64,000 nucleotides of DNA from Terriglobia bacterium (GTDB lineage Bacteria > Acidobacteriota > Terriglobia > Bryobacterales > Bryobacteraceae). This document shows, piece after piece, positions 1 through 9,290 of the stretch; the stretch's first letter is position 1; each line of letters begins with the position of its first letter. The notes under the pieces are model-generated. The model worked only from the letters and a program-made list of their open reading frames with translations, searched no databases and was not told the origin of the DNA. The stretch covers positions 1 through 64,000 of the forward strand of contig JAIQFI010000017.1 of NCBI GenBank assembly GCA_020073345.1. The letters run 5' to 3'. The position numbers were made by a program, and so were the translations under genes.

Positions 1-20
1 AATCCGGCGAAGCCGAACGC

Positions 21-159
21 GGTTCCGGGATCGGTCTAAAACTGTTCGGCTTCATCCTGGATTCGGCGTTCACCTTCATCCCGGATCACTGTTCGGGATC
101 ATCCCGGAATGCCGTTCGGCATCGTCCCGGAATCGCGTTCACTTTCCTCCGGAATCCCC
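21..159. repeat. Imperfect tandem repeat, period 23 (one unit 24) bp, ~6 units, consensus GTTCGGCATCATCCCGGAATCNC
   Basis: Units read directly: 21-43 (degenerate), 44-67, 68-90, 91-113, 114-136, 137-159, each beginning GTTC and containing (A/C)TCCCGGA(A/T). Confidence 0.8.
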
Positions 160-367
160 AGAATCTAGCGATTCGATGCGGCGGGTCCTTCCTGGGATAC
201 CCACCGCGCGGGGGCGGCTCTGCGGCGACAATCGGGGCTTTACTTATAATAAAAAAGTGTTTTATGTTCGCGGTTCCCGTTTTTTGGAGTCGAGCCGGGC
301 TTCTCTTGATGGCCCAGCATGTCGCGCCGTTCGATACGACTAGCGCGCGGCTTGTGCCTCAGGCTAC

Positions 368-1057
368 ATGCCGACAGCGTTCTTGCAGACTCCAGCCGGT
401 AAATCAAACCTTCCAACGCCCAAACAATTTGTGGTACGTTTCGTTGGTAGCCGCCTAGCCCGGCCAGGCGACAAGCGGGAATCCCTCCGCTGGCGGCTTC
501 CTCCGAGGAAAAAGGGAATCGCGAGAGAGGAAAGCGAATTGTCTGAGCGGAGAACGCGCCGCGAACTGATAGAGCTGTTCCACCCGGCGGATAAATTCGC
601 ACGGCGGGAGCTAATGCAGCAACTCTCCGTGTCGGAGTCCGTGCGCCTTCTTCGCGAAAAGATTGAGCTAGCCGAGTCGCTCGGTTGCGGTGGGACCGCG
701 TTGCCTATCTCTCCGAATCCTCCACACGACGGCGACACGGCATCGAAGGCGGAAAAGGAGGCACCCGCGCGATCAGAAATTGCCGAATCCAAGACGCAAG
801 CAGAACTGACGGACGGAAACGACAGCGCTGATCGGAGGGTGCTAGTGAACCGATTTATTGACCGCGTGTTTGAGGAAAAGAATCGGCGCATCCGCCGCAC
901 CGACATTTGGCGGGTGGCCGGATACACCGACGCCACCCAATTCGAGCGCTTCCAGCGAAACAAGAGGGCTACGGCTGGCTCGATTGCCAAATTCACCAAC
1001 ATCCTGAAATTGATCCCGGCGGATTTCTTGGGACGCTTGGACAAACCAAAGAACTGA
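368..1057 (+). CDS. Hypothetical protein with possible C-terminal HTH-like region
   Basis: 229-aa ORF co-oriented with downstream element genes; C-term IWRVAGYTDATQFERFQRNK looks HTH-like. Confidence 0.5.
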   Translation: MPTAFLQTPAGKSNLPTPKQFVVRFVGSRLARPGDKRESLRWRLPPRKKGIAREESELSERRTRRELIELFHPADKFARRELMQQLSVSESVRLLREKIELAESLGCGGTALPISPNPPHDGDTASKAEKEAPARSEIAESKTQAELTDGNDSADRRVLVNRFIDRVFEEKNRRIRRTDIWRVAGYTDATQFERFQRNKRATAGSIAKFTNILKLIPADFLGRLDKPKN

Positions 1058-1187
1058 CGGGTAGTCTTTCCGGCCCTCCCGCCTTCTCCTTTTCCCGCCC
1101 TCCCGCCTTTTTCCGCCTTGCCTCCCGTTAAGCGGGATGCCTAATGCTTGAATCGCGGTGGCACAAGAGCTACCGAGAGAGGACTGA

Positions 1188-1478
1188 ATGGCAACTGCGA
1201 ACAATACCCTTGAAACCCTCCTGACCGAGCACGACGTGGCGCACATTACCGGACTTTCAGTGGCATCCATCAGGCGTTGGCGGCTTCTGCGACAGGGACC
1301 ACGGTTCCTGAAACTGGGTGCGTCGGTCCGCTACAAGCCCGAAGACCTTAACGCGTGGCTTGCGTCCAGGCCCACGGGTGGTTCTGATAATCGCCCGGCC
1401 GATTCCGCCTCAGCAGATCCCGTCTCTTCGCCCGCAGCGGCCACTTCTCGAAGGGGAGGGAAACGCAATGTTCAATAA
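1188..1478 (+). CDS. Helix-turn-helix (excisionase/MerR-like HTH_17) DNA-binding protein
   Basis: LLTEHDVAHITGLSVASIRRWRLLRQGPRFLKLGASVRYKPEDLNAWLASRP is a typical HTH_17/AlpA-type motif. Confidence 0.8.
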   Translation: MATANNTLETLLTEHDVAHITGLSVASIRRWRLLRQGPRFLKLGASVRYKPEDLNAWLASRPTGGSDNRPADSASADPVSSPAAATSRRGGKRNVQ

Positions 1479-1510
1479 ACTGGCTGTCTGCAAAGCCGCG
1501 GAGGTTTGCC

Positions 1511-2710
1511 ATGCCTAGAGCTGGCCTCGCACCGAAGGACCTGTGCTCCGAGTTCGGCGAAATGATATCTAACGTCGAACGGTACTTGCGGCGGCACGCG
1601 ATAGGCGATACCGATTCAGCATTCGCCAATGCCACCACCCACGGCCTGTTCGTCGGAGTAGGCGATTCCAAGTTCATGTTCTCGCCGTACCACGGCGGCC
1701 TGCCCGGCGCAGACGCACTCACACACTCAGGCCTCTACACATTCGAGGAGTTGAAGGCCCTGAACATGCAAAAGCCGGAGCCGGTGATCGAGGCCCTTGT
1801 TTTCGGGGGCGAGACTATCTTGATCGCGGGCCGGCCAAAGGTGGGCAAGTCACGAATTGTCCACCAGGCGGCGCTCGCAATCGTACGCGGGACCGAATTC
1901 CTGGGCATGAAGGTACCCCGAGCGCGGCGCGTGCTGGTCGTCGATTTGGAAAACCGGCCTTGGGCCATACGGGATCGACTGGTGAGGATGGTGGGCGACG
2001 AAGCAAGTGCTCCCGGACTATTCCTGTGGTGTGCAAATTCTCTAACTGCGGACGCGCTGAACGCAACGCCCGAAGGCATCGGAAAGCTCAGAAGCTTGAT
2101 CGAGCAGACCGGGGCAGAGGTTGTCATCATTGACCCGTGGCGGCTGTGGTTGGGTGGAGATGAGAACAGCGCCGAAGACGTTGTCCGCGGTCTCAGATCG
2201 CTATCGGGCCTTCGGGAATCGCGGCCGAACCTGACTATCATCATCGTTCACCATGTGCGCAAAGATCGCTTTGAATCGCCGCGTAACCTACTCGCCGATC
2301 CCCGTCTTTGGATAGAGTCCGTGAGTGGTCACTACGCGCTCGCATCCCACGTGGACGCCTGCTTCGGCCTGGAGCGTCAACGAGACAACGATGGCGAAGA
2401 GTGGATCGCCTTCGGTGGCATTGCTCGCAACACCGAGCCGCGCACGATTCTGCTTGAAGATGAGGAAGACACGCTCCGGTTTGAGGTGCGCCAAGGAGAG
2501 GCGGTGCTGGAAGCCATTCTCACTATGAAGGAACGCGAAATCTGGAAGGCAGCAACCAAGCTGAAGCGGGTTTTCGGATTCAACGAGCTGATAAACCATG
2601 CGGGCGTCACCAACAGAAAGGCGGCTTCTTCGATGTTGAAGAAGGCCGAGAGCCACGGCCTCATTACACGATCGGAAAAAGGCTACGCCGTGACGAAGAC
2701 CAGCGGATAG
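1511..2710 (+). CDS. AAA/RecA-like ATPase (RepA-like, AAA_25)
   Basis: Walker A IAGRPKVGKSRI, Walker B VLVVDLENRP, IIDPWRLWLGG; arrangement typical of plasmid/phage RepA-like helicase ATPases. Confidence 0.75.
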   Translation: MPRAGLAPKDLCSEFGEMISNVERYLRRHAIGDTDSAFANATTHGLFVGVGDSKFMFSPYHGGLPGADALTHSGLYTFEELKALNMQKPEPVIEALVFGGETILIAGRPKVGKSRIVHQAALAIVRGTEFLGMKVPRARRVLVVDLENRPWAIRDRLVRMVGDEASAPGLFLWCANSLTADALNATPEGIGKLRSLIEQTGAEVVIIDPWRLWLGGDENSAEDVVRGLRSLSGLRESRPNLTIIIVHHVRKDRFESPRNLLADPRLWIESVSGHYALASHVDACFGLERQRDNDGEEWIAFGGIARNTEPRTILLEDEEDTLRFEVRQGEAVLEAILTMKEREIWKAATKLKRVFGFNELINHAGVTNRKAASSMLKKAESHGLITRSEKGYAVTKTSG

Positions 2711-2711
2711 C

Positions 2712-2898
2712 GGAACTGCCGGAACTAACGGAACTTGTTCCTAGATTCAATGAGTTGCGACGGAACTGCAAACGGAACTGGCATGGAACCGACATTTCTC
2801 AAGTTCCTGGTTGTTCCGTGGCGGTTCCATTCGAGGTTCCGACGCTTCCTTCTGATTCTAAAGGGGAGTTCCGCTAGTTCCGTTATTTTGGCCGTTCC
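2712..2898. repeat. Cluster of 14 GGAAC/GTTCC motifs (6 GGAAC, 8 GTTCC) with CGGAACT core
   Basis: GGAAC at 2712,2721,2730,2762,2774,2785; GTTCC at 2737,2803,2813,2824,2836,2868,2877,2894. Confidence 0.85.
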
Positions 2899-2989
2899 CA
2901 CGTTGCCCAACCGTCCCGCGCGGTTCACAATTTGGAAGACCGACCGGTTCTCTATTGAATATCTTAGGCCCTAAGTTTATACTGAAAGA

Positions 2990-3172
2990 GTGAGGAAGCC
3001 ACGCATCCCGGAAGAGGTGATGGAGTACTTCCGCAAGACTGGCGCTAAGGGCGGCAAGGCCCGTGCGGAGAAGCACTCCCAAACACAGTTGAGTGCGTGG
3101 GCCAAGCTCGGCGGGCGTCCGAAGGGTAACGGCAAAAAGCGGAAGGTAGCGGCGAAGAAAGGCGGCAACTGA
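2990..3172 (+). CDS. Small basic protein (60 aa)
   Basis: ORF overlaps integrase start by 1 nt (TGATG); Lys/Arg-rich KKRKVAAKKGGN. Confidence 0.5.
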   Translation: MRKPRIPEEVMEYFRKTGAKGGKARAEKHSQTQLSAWAKLGGRPKGNGKKRKVAAKKGGN

Positions 3173-4305
3173 TGGCGGTCTATAAACCAAAGCGCAAGGG
3201 CGAGGCGTCGAAGTTCTACGTCTGCGAGTTTGTTTACCAAGGCAAGCGGTTCCAGGAATCGACCGGCGCGACTGGCAAAACCGTTGCCAAGGAATACGAG
3301 AAGCGGCGCAAGGCAGAAATGGAACGTGCCGCGGCCGGGTTGCCCACCGAGCAGAAGTCCGCACGCATCCGCACCGTCGCTGAGGTAATAGTGCCGTACC
3401 TGGAGGGTTACATAGTAAGCCATCGCCCTAAGAGCGTTCTCTTCTCCAAGGGCCGCTTGGCACAAGTCAAGAAGGCTCTCGGCCATGTCGTGCTGTCTGA
3501 CCTCACCGACGAACGGATACGGAGCTACATTCGCCAGCGCCAAGGTGAGAATGTCTCGGGCCGCACGGTCAACATGGAAGTGGGCGAACTGAGCCGGGCT
3601 ATCGGACAGCCGTGGTCTCTTCTGTGGCCGAAGGTGCGGAAGTTGGAAGAGCGTAAGAATGTGGGCCGCGCGCTTTCTCCCAATGAGCAGAAGGCCCTAC
3701 TTGATGGTCTGAAGGACCGCCGCACCCCACACCTTCCGACTCTAATTCCGCTGTTGCTACTCACTGGCATGAGAGCAGGGGAAGCCCTGTCGCTTACCTG
3801 GGCGCAAGTCGATCTGATAGGTAAGCTGCTCACCGTAGGCCGGGCGAAGACTGCCAACGGCACGGGGCGCGTTATTCCCATCAACGATGACCTTGGGTCC
3901 ATCCTTGCCACGCATCGGACGTGGTTCGTGAAGGAATTCGGGGAACCAGGGCCAGACCATCACTTATTCCCGTGGGGAAAGCCCGTCCCCTCCGATCCCT
4001 CCCGCCACGCCACAGACATTACGTGGGGCTGGGATCAACTGCGGATAGACACGAAGGTCTCCTGTCGCCTTCACGACCTTAGGCATACCTTCGCTACGCG
4101 ACTGGCCGAGAACGGGGTCTCCGAGTCCACCATGCTCGCCCTGATGGGTCACATGAGTAGGTCCATGCTGGAAAGGTACTCGCACATTCGGATGACTGCC
4201 AAACGGGATGCGGTAGCGGGCGTCACGCTCTCTCAAAAAGGGGAGAATTCAGGGGTAGTCCCTGTGAAAGTCCCTGTACTTGAGCAACCGGCCCGAATTC
4301 AGTGA
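3172..4305 (+). CDS. Tyrosine-type site-specific recombinase/integrase
   Basis: LLLTGMRAGEALSLTWAQVD, CRLHDLRHTFATRL, ALMGHMSRSMLERYSHI contain the R...HxxR...H...Y catalytic residues. Confidence 0.95.
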   Translation: MAVYKPKRKGEASKFYVCEFVYQGKRFQESTGATGKTVAKEYEKRRKAEMERAAAGLPTEQKSARIRTVAEVIVPYLEGYIVSHRPKSVLFSKGRLAQVKKALGHVVLSDLTDERIRSYIRQRQGENVSGRTVNMEVGELSRAIGQPWSLLWPKVRKLEERKNVGRALSPNEQKALLDGLKDRRTPHLPTLIPLLLLTGMRAGEALSLTWAQVDLIGKLLTVGRAKTANGTGRVIPINDDLGSILATHRTWFVKEFGEPGPDHHLFPWGKPVPSDPSRHATDITWGWDQLRIDTKVSCRLHDLRHTFATRLAENGVSESTMLALMGHMSRSMLERYSHIRMTAKRDAVAGVTLSQKGENSGVVPVKVPVLEQPARIQ

Positions 4306-4326
4306 ACGGTAAGTCGCTGAAATATT

Positions 4327-4402
<76 letters not shown>

Positions 4403-4468
4403 TTCTAGGGTTGGCCGCTGTGGTGGGGGAAACTACAGCTCCCTATAGTCTTACACAAGCGTCGTTTC

Positions 4469-5722
4469 TTATACAAGCATCGTTGCGACGTCTACAGTCG
4501 ACCGGTGGCCTTCCACCACCACGATGCCGCTGTCGGTGACGTAGTACAAGCTCTTGTCGCGCTCGTGATCGAAGCCAATCGTCGCGTCTTCCGGTACTCT
4601 GACGTTTTTATCAAGGATGGCCCGCCGCACCCGCGCCCTTCGCCCGATATCGCAGTTATCGAACATCACCGAGTCTTCGATCACAGCGCCCGAGTGCACG
4701 CGCACGTTGCGTCCCATCACCGATCCCCGCACCATCCCTCCGGAGAGGATCGAACCGCCCGATACGATCGAATCGATCGCCTGGCCCCGCCGCCCCTGCT
4801 CGTCGAAAATAAACTTCGCCGGCGGATCGGAGTAGCTCGCGGTACGCAGCGGCCACTGCCGGTTATATAGGTTCAGCGCCGGGCTCACCGCCCGCAGATC
4901 CATGCTGGCGTCATAGTAGGAATCGATGGTTCCCACATCCCGCCAGTAAGGCTCCTGATTGGGAGGATCGCCAGGGATGCGGTTGCTCTGGAAATCATAA
5001 GCGTACATCGGCGCCCGGCCCACCAGCGACGGGAGAATGTCACGGCCGAAATCATGCGAGCTGTTTTCGTTTTCCGCATCCGCATACAGCTCGCGCAACA
5101 GCAGGTTGGTGGAGAAAATGTAATTTCCCATGGAAGCGAACACGCGCTCCGAATCGCCCGGCATGGTCGGCGCGTCCCAACGCTTTTCATGGAAGCCCCG
5201 GATGGCCCCGTCCGGCGCCGCTTCGATCACGCCGAATTCCACGGCTTGGTCCCTGTGCACGGGAATCGCGGCGATGGTCGCCTGCGAGCGCTTGTGCATG
5301 TGATACTCGATCATCTCGCGGATATTCATGCGGTAGATGTGGTCCGCGCCGAAGATCGCCACGTAGTGCGGATCGGCCTGCTCGATCAGGTTGATGTTCT
5401 GATGCAGCGCATCGGCGGTGCCGCGGTACCAACTCTCGCCGGACGAGCGCATCTGCGCCGGCACCGGAATAATGAAATTCTGCTGTAGCAGCCCGCCCAC
5501 CGCCCAGCCTTCGCTCAAGTGCTGCAGCAGGCTCTGGCTCTTGAATTGGATCAGAACGTAGATGGAATAGATGCCCGAGTTGACCAGGTTGCTGAGGACG
5601 AAATCCACGATGCGATAGCGCCCTCCAAAGGGCGTCGCCGGCTTGGCCCGCTCCTTGGTCAGCGGATAGAGCCGCGTACCTTTCCCTCCGGCCAGCACGA
5701 ACGCGAGTACCCTAACCTGCAT
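4469..5722 (-). CDS. glgC: Glucose-1-phosphate adenylyltransferase
   Basis: LAGGKGTRLYPLTKERAKPATPFGGRYRIVDFVLSN and AIFGADHIYRMN motifs. Confidence 0.95.
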   Translation of the reverse strand: MQVRVLAFVLAGGKGTRLYPLTKERAKPATPFGGRYRIVDFVLSNLVNSGIYSIYVLIQFKSQSLLQHLSEGWAVGGLLQQNFIIPVPAQMRSSGESWYRGTADALHQNINLIEQADPHYVAIFGADHIYRMNIREMIEYHMHKRSQATIAAIPVHRDQAVEFGVIEAAPDGAIRGFHEKRWDAPTMPGDSERVFASMGNYIFSTNLLLRELYADAENENSSHDFGRDILPSLVGRAPMYAYDFQSNRIPGDPPNQEPYWRDVGTIDSYYDASMDLRAVSPALNLYNRQWPLRTASYSDPPAKFIFDEQGRRGQAIDSIVSGGSILSGGMVRGSVMGRNVRVHSGAVIEDSVMFDNCDIGRRARVRRAILDKNVRVPEDATIGFDHERDKSLYYVTDSGIVVVEGHRSTVDVATMLV

Positions 5723-5794
5723 GGGGGTTATTGTGGCAGGAGTCGGGGGTGCGTGGCAATATAATGGCCTCAGATCGTCACGTAAATTAACAGC

Positions 5795-6298
5795 TTGGAA
5801 CGAAACCAGATATTAACCCTGCTCCGCGAAAGGATCGTCCGCTTCGCGGCATCTAGATTAGCAGGGGGATCCGCGGACGATATTGCCCAGGAGGTGCTTC
5901 TGGTTCTGCACGAGAAATATCCGGCGCTGGATCGGGCCGAGGATCTGCTGCCCTTGTCGCTCCAGATTGCCCGTTTCAAAATCGTGGCCGCGCGGCGGAA
6001 GGCTTCCCGGCGTGGGGAGCAGGCTCTGATTTCCGTCGACGATCTGCCGCTGGCCGGGGAGGGTCCGGACCCGCTGGAGCAGGCCGTTCGCCGCGAGCGG
6101 CTGGAGCTCCTGGAGTCCGCTTTGAAGCAGCTGGAGGATCGTTGTCGAGAGATCTTTCGCCTTAAGCTACAGGGGCTTAGCTTTATAGATATACAGAAGG
6201 AGTTGAAGGTAGGTTCGATTAATACTTTATATACCTGGGACTTCCGCTGCCGCAAGGAGCTTCTCCAGCGGCTGGGTCCTGACTGGGAGCGAAAGTGA
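5795..6298 (+). CDS. ECF-like RNA polymerase sigma factor
   Basis: GGSADDIAQEVLLVLHEKYPAL region 2-like; LEDRCREIFRLKLQGLSFIDIQKEL region 4-like. Confidence 0.75.
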   Translation: MERNQILTLLRERIVRFAASRLAGGSADDIAQEVLLVLHEKYPALDRAEDLLPLSLQIARFKIVAARRKASRRGEQALISVDDLPLAGEGPDPLEQAVRRERLELLESALKQLEDRCREIFRLKLQGLSFIDIQKELKVGSINTLYTWDFRCRKELLQRLGPDWERK

Positions 6299-7149
6299 CT
6301 CCGGAAGACGCCCGTAAACTGCTCGGAGGCTACGCGACCGGCTCGTTTACCGAAGCCGAGCGGAAGGCCCTGTTTGAGGCGGCACTTGAAGACCAGGAGC
6401 TGTTCGATGAGCTCGCCGGCGAGCAGGCCTTGAAGGAAGTCCTGGACGAGCCGGGCGCGCGGCAGCGCCTGATCACCGCGCTGGAACCTCCAAGGAAGCA
6501 TCGGGTATGGCTATGGGTCACGGCGGCGGGGACTTTGGCGATCGCAATCGTGATCGGGATCGTGGTTTCTCAGCGGACACCGCCGCCTCCACAGCAGCTC
6601 GCCCAGGTCCTGAAATCACCGGAACCTGTAGCACCGGCGCCAGCAGCGGAGCCTGCGCCCGGACCCCTCAAACGGAAAGTCGCCCCAGCCGCTCCACCAG
6701 TTACTCTTTCAGCACCAGCATCCGAGTTACAGAAGGCAGAAACGGAGAATAAGCTCGCGGACCGGATTCAAGAGGCACAGTCAGCAGCGGCGCCACAAGA
6801 ATCCGGTGCGATCCGCCAGTTTGCGGCTGCACGCGCTCCCAGTGTGTTTGCCTTCAGCTACACCGTGAGCGCGGACGGGTTTCTCGAAATCGTTCCGGCC
6901 GCCCCCGGATTCCTCTCCGTAACCGCGAACGACGCGATCATCCTTCCCAGCCGGGCAGTGAACGCGGCAACGCCCATCCGGATTCCGATCCCGTCGGCGG
7001 CAACCAATCTGGTGATCGCATTCTCCAGAACGCAAGGAACCACTGGGACGCCTGAGCGCCGCGATGAAACTTCCGGAACGGTAACCGATCAGGATCCGCC
7101 GAATGGCCGGATCCTTATTCAACTTTTCCTGATACCAGGGACTCGATAA
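6295..7149 (+). CDS. Putative anti-sigma-like membrane protein
   Basis: ATGA-type overlap with sigma gene, single TM segment VWLWVTAAGTLAIAIVIGIVV, Pro-rich periplasmic part. Confidence 0.55.
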   Translation: MTPEDARKLLGGYATGSFTEAERKALFEAALEDQELFDELAGEQALKEVLDEPGARQRLITALEPPRKHRVWLWVTAAGTLAIAIVIGIVVSQRTPPPPQQLAQVLKSPEPVAPAPAAEPAPGPLKRKVAPAAPPVTLSAPASELQKAETENKLADRIQEAQSAAAPQESGAIRQFAAARAPSVFAFSYTVSADGFLEIVPAAPGFLSVTANDAIILPSRAVNAATPIRIPIPSAATNLVIAFSRTQGTTGTPERRDETSGTVTDQDPPNGRILIQLFLIPGTR

Positions 7150-8026
7150 ACTTCCGCTCGATGGGCCAGGTGCCGGTCACCTGATCCTTCTGCGCTTCGA
7201 AGTGCCCGGCCACCAGCACTCCGCTGAGATCCGCCGACGTCGGCTTGAGCTTGTCGCGGTCGAGCATCTTCTTGAGCAAATCAGTAACGCTCACAAACTG
7301 CGCGGCCATCTTGGCGGCGTCGTCAGGAGCGGTGCAGTCCACCGTCATGCGCACTTCGAAAGCCTTCTGATCTTGCGATGGGCTCAACGTGAACACTGCG
7401 CCGCGCGCCTGTGCGAGCTGTGTCCGGAATGGGCCCAATCCTGCCGGCAACGTCTTCGCGTCCTCAAAGACGTAGGGCGGGGCAGAGAGCCATATTGCTG
7501 CCGTGGGAATCGTGGGTGGATCTTTCCAGAACCCGGGAAAAATCACGCGGGACGCTTGCGGATCGCGGGCCACGGCCATCGCCAGCACGTCACGGCGCAG
7601 CAGTGCGAACGAAATCGTCTTGCCCGACTGCGTGGCAGGCATACTGCAAGTACCGTCCTGACATTTCCCCTGGTGTGATTGCGCGTAGGCAGACAGCCGG
7701 TCCCATTTGAAGCGGCCCTGCACAGCGAAGTACTCATCGCCATCGCGGAACCCGGCGGCGACGGCATCCAGATCCGTTCGGTAATCAAAACCGCTCTGCT
7801 CGACGAACTTCTTGTACTCCGCTTCTTCGCCAGTCTGCGAACCCGCCAGCAGGTCCAGGATGCCCGCCGAACGCAGCAGGCCCACGTTCAAGTAGACGTG
7901 CAGGGACCGGTCGGACGGAAGACACTGCACCAGTCTCACTGCATCGTAAGGGCGGGAATAAAACCAGTACCCCCAGACGCCCAGGATGACTCCCAGCACG
8001 GCCGCGATGGCGGCACCCTTCTTCAT
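7115..8026 (-). CDS. Hypothetical membrane-anchored protein
   Basis: N-terminal TM/signal MKKGAAIAAVLGVILGVWGYW; good coding ORF. Confidence 0.55.
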   Translation of the reverse strand: MKKGAAIAAVLGVILGVWGYWFYSRPYDAVRLVQCLPSDRSLHVYLNVGLLRSAGILDLLAGSQTGEEAEYKKFVEQSGFDYRTDLDAVAAGFRDGDEYFAVQGRFKWDRLSAYAQSHQGKCQDGTCSMPATQSGKTISFALLRRDVLAMAVARDPQASRVIFPGFWKDPPTIPTAAIWLSAPPYVFEDAKTLPAGLGPFRTQLAQARGAVFTLSPSQDQKAFEVRMTVDCTAPDDAAKMAAQFVSVTDLLKKMLDRDKLKPTSADLSGVLVAGHFEAQKDQVTGTWPIERKFIESLVSGKVE

Positions 8027-9067
8027 TTAGACGGCGGCGGCTGTCTCAGCCATGCGCGCCTGCTTCCACAGCGCGATGTAAGGTTTCAGATCCGCCATCA
8101 TCTTGGCGAACTGCTTGGGGTCGAGCGATTGCGCACCATCGCTCACCGCCTTCTCCGGTTGCGGGTGCATTTCGACGATCAGACCGTCGGCTCCGACGGC
8201 GACTCCGGCGCGTGCAAGCGCCGGGACCAGGCTGCGCCTCCCGGCGGCATGGCTCGGATCGAGGATCACCGGCAGGTGAGTCATCTCGCTTAGCGCCGCG
8301 ATGGCTCCGATGTCGCAGGTGTTGCGGGTGACCGTCTCGAAGGTGCGGATCCCGCGCTCGCATAGCATCACATCCGGGTTGCCGTGGGCGACGATGTATT
8401 CGGCCGACATCAGCAGCTCTTTGACGGTCGCGCTCAGGCCGCGCTTCAGCAGGATGGGACGGCCACACTTACCCAGGGTCTTGAGCAGCGCGAAGTTCTG
8501 CATGTTGCGCGCGCCGATCTGGAGAACGTCAGCGTATTCGGCGACCAGAGTCACGTCACGGTCGCTCATCACTTCGGTGACGATCCCGAGCCCGGTTAGC
8601 GTGCGGGCCCTCGCCAGAAGCTTCAGGCCTTCTTCTTCCAGGCCCTGGAAATCGTAAGGCGAAGTGCGGGGCTTGAAGGCGCCGCCGCGCAGAAGCTTGG
8701 CTCCGTGCTTGGCGACGATCTCGGCCGATTCCAGGATCTGCTTCTCGCTCTCCACCGAGCAGGGTCCGGCCATGACCACGAACTCGTCTCCGCCGATGGT
8801 GGTGCCGCCCACCGTGATTTCCGTCTTTTCGGGACGAAATTCCTTGCTCACGAACTTGTACGGAGCCGAGATGCGGACCGCCTTTTCCACCTGAGGCATG
8901 GCCTCGAGGGATTCGATGCAGGCGGTGACGTCACCCATCCCGACCGCCCCGATCACGACGCGTTCCTCGCCTTCAATGGAGTGGACCTTGTAGCCGAACT
9001 CTTCGATACGTGCGCGCACCTGGGCCACCTCCTCCTTGGTCGCATGCAGCTTCATGGAAATAATCAT
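8027..9067 (-). CDS. aroF: 3-deoxy-7-phosphoheptulonate (DAHP) synthase, type I-beta with N-terminal ACT-like regulatory domain
   Basis: [44 protein letters not shown]; start taken at ATG 9067 ([13 protein letters not shown]). Confidence 0.92.
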   Translation of the reverse strand: MIISMKLHATKEEVAQVRARIEEFGYKVHSIEGEERVVIGAVGMGDVTACIESLEAMPQVEKAVRISAPYKFVSKEFRPEKTEITVGGTTIGGDEFVVMAGPCSVESEKQILESAEIVAKHGAKLLRGGAFKPRTSPYDFQGLEEEGLKLLARARTLTGLGIVTEVMSDRDVTLVAEYADVLQIGARNMQNFALLKTLGKCGRPILLKRGLSATVKELLMSAEYIVAHGNPDVMLCERGIRTFETVTRNTCDIGAIAALSEMTHLPVILDPSHAAGRRSLVPALARAGVAVGADGLIVEMHPQPEKAVSDGAQSLDPKQFAKMMADLKPYIALWKQARMAETAAAV

Positions 9068-9084
9068 CTTGAAAGACCCCCAAA

Positions 9085-9112
9085 GCAAAAAACCCACTCT
9101 TTCGAGTGGGTT
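9085..9112 (-). terminator. Intrinsic terminator in aroF leader (attenuator)
   Basis: AACCCACTC-GAAA-GAGTGGGTT followed by T run (GGGTTTTTTGC) on minus strand, ending ~20 nt before aroF ATG. Confidence 0.9.
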
Positions 9113-9147
9113 CGTTTTGTAATTCCGAATGGGCCCACTCGTCCGTT

Positions 9148-9204
9148 TCAGCCGCTAAAATAGCGGAACCAAAATCGATACGAGCTAGCAAAGCGCCGAT
9201 TCAT
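9148..9204 (-). CDS. Aromatic-rich leader peptide [18 protein letters not shown]
   Basis: Minus strand ATG AAT CGG CGC TTT GCT AGC TCG TAT CGA TTT TGG TTC CGC TAT TTT AGC GGC TGA; 7 of 18 residues F/Y/W; just upstream of antiterminator/terminator. Confidence 0.85.
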   Translation of the reverse strand: MNRRFASSYRFWFRYFSG

Positions 9205-9290
9205 GAACCTAAAGTGTAACACAGCAAGTCAAGCACTGACTCGAAGAAATCAGAACCCTGTACGTACAACAGTCGTGATAGTATACGTAT

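Larger units (their letters stand above)
9085..9204 (-). promoter_or_regulatory. Ribosome-mediated transcription attenuator of DAHP synthase
   Basis: CGAGTGGG (9141-9134) can pair with CCCACTCG (9109-9102), which is also the 5' arm of the terminator. Confidence 0.85.

Noticed and set aside
21-159. CRISPR array interpretation of the 23-bp repeats
   Set aside because: Units are contiguous without unique spacers and are degenerate; no cas genes nearby.
2735-2974. ORFs in the GGAAC/GTTCC array (2735..2974 + and 2725..2928 -)
   Set aside because: The repeat array itself generates open frames; no RBS or recognisable protein features.
8973-9191. 72-aa minus ORF spanning the aroF start as a possible leader peptide
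   Set aside because: It runs through the terminator into aroF in another frame and has few aromatic codons; the 9204-9148 ORF fits attenuator geometry far better.
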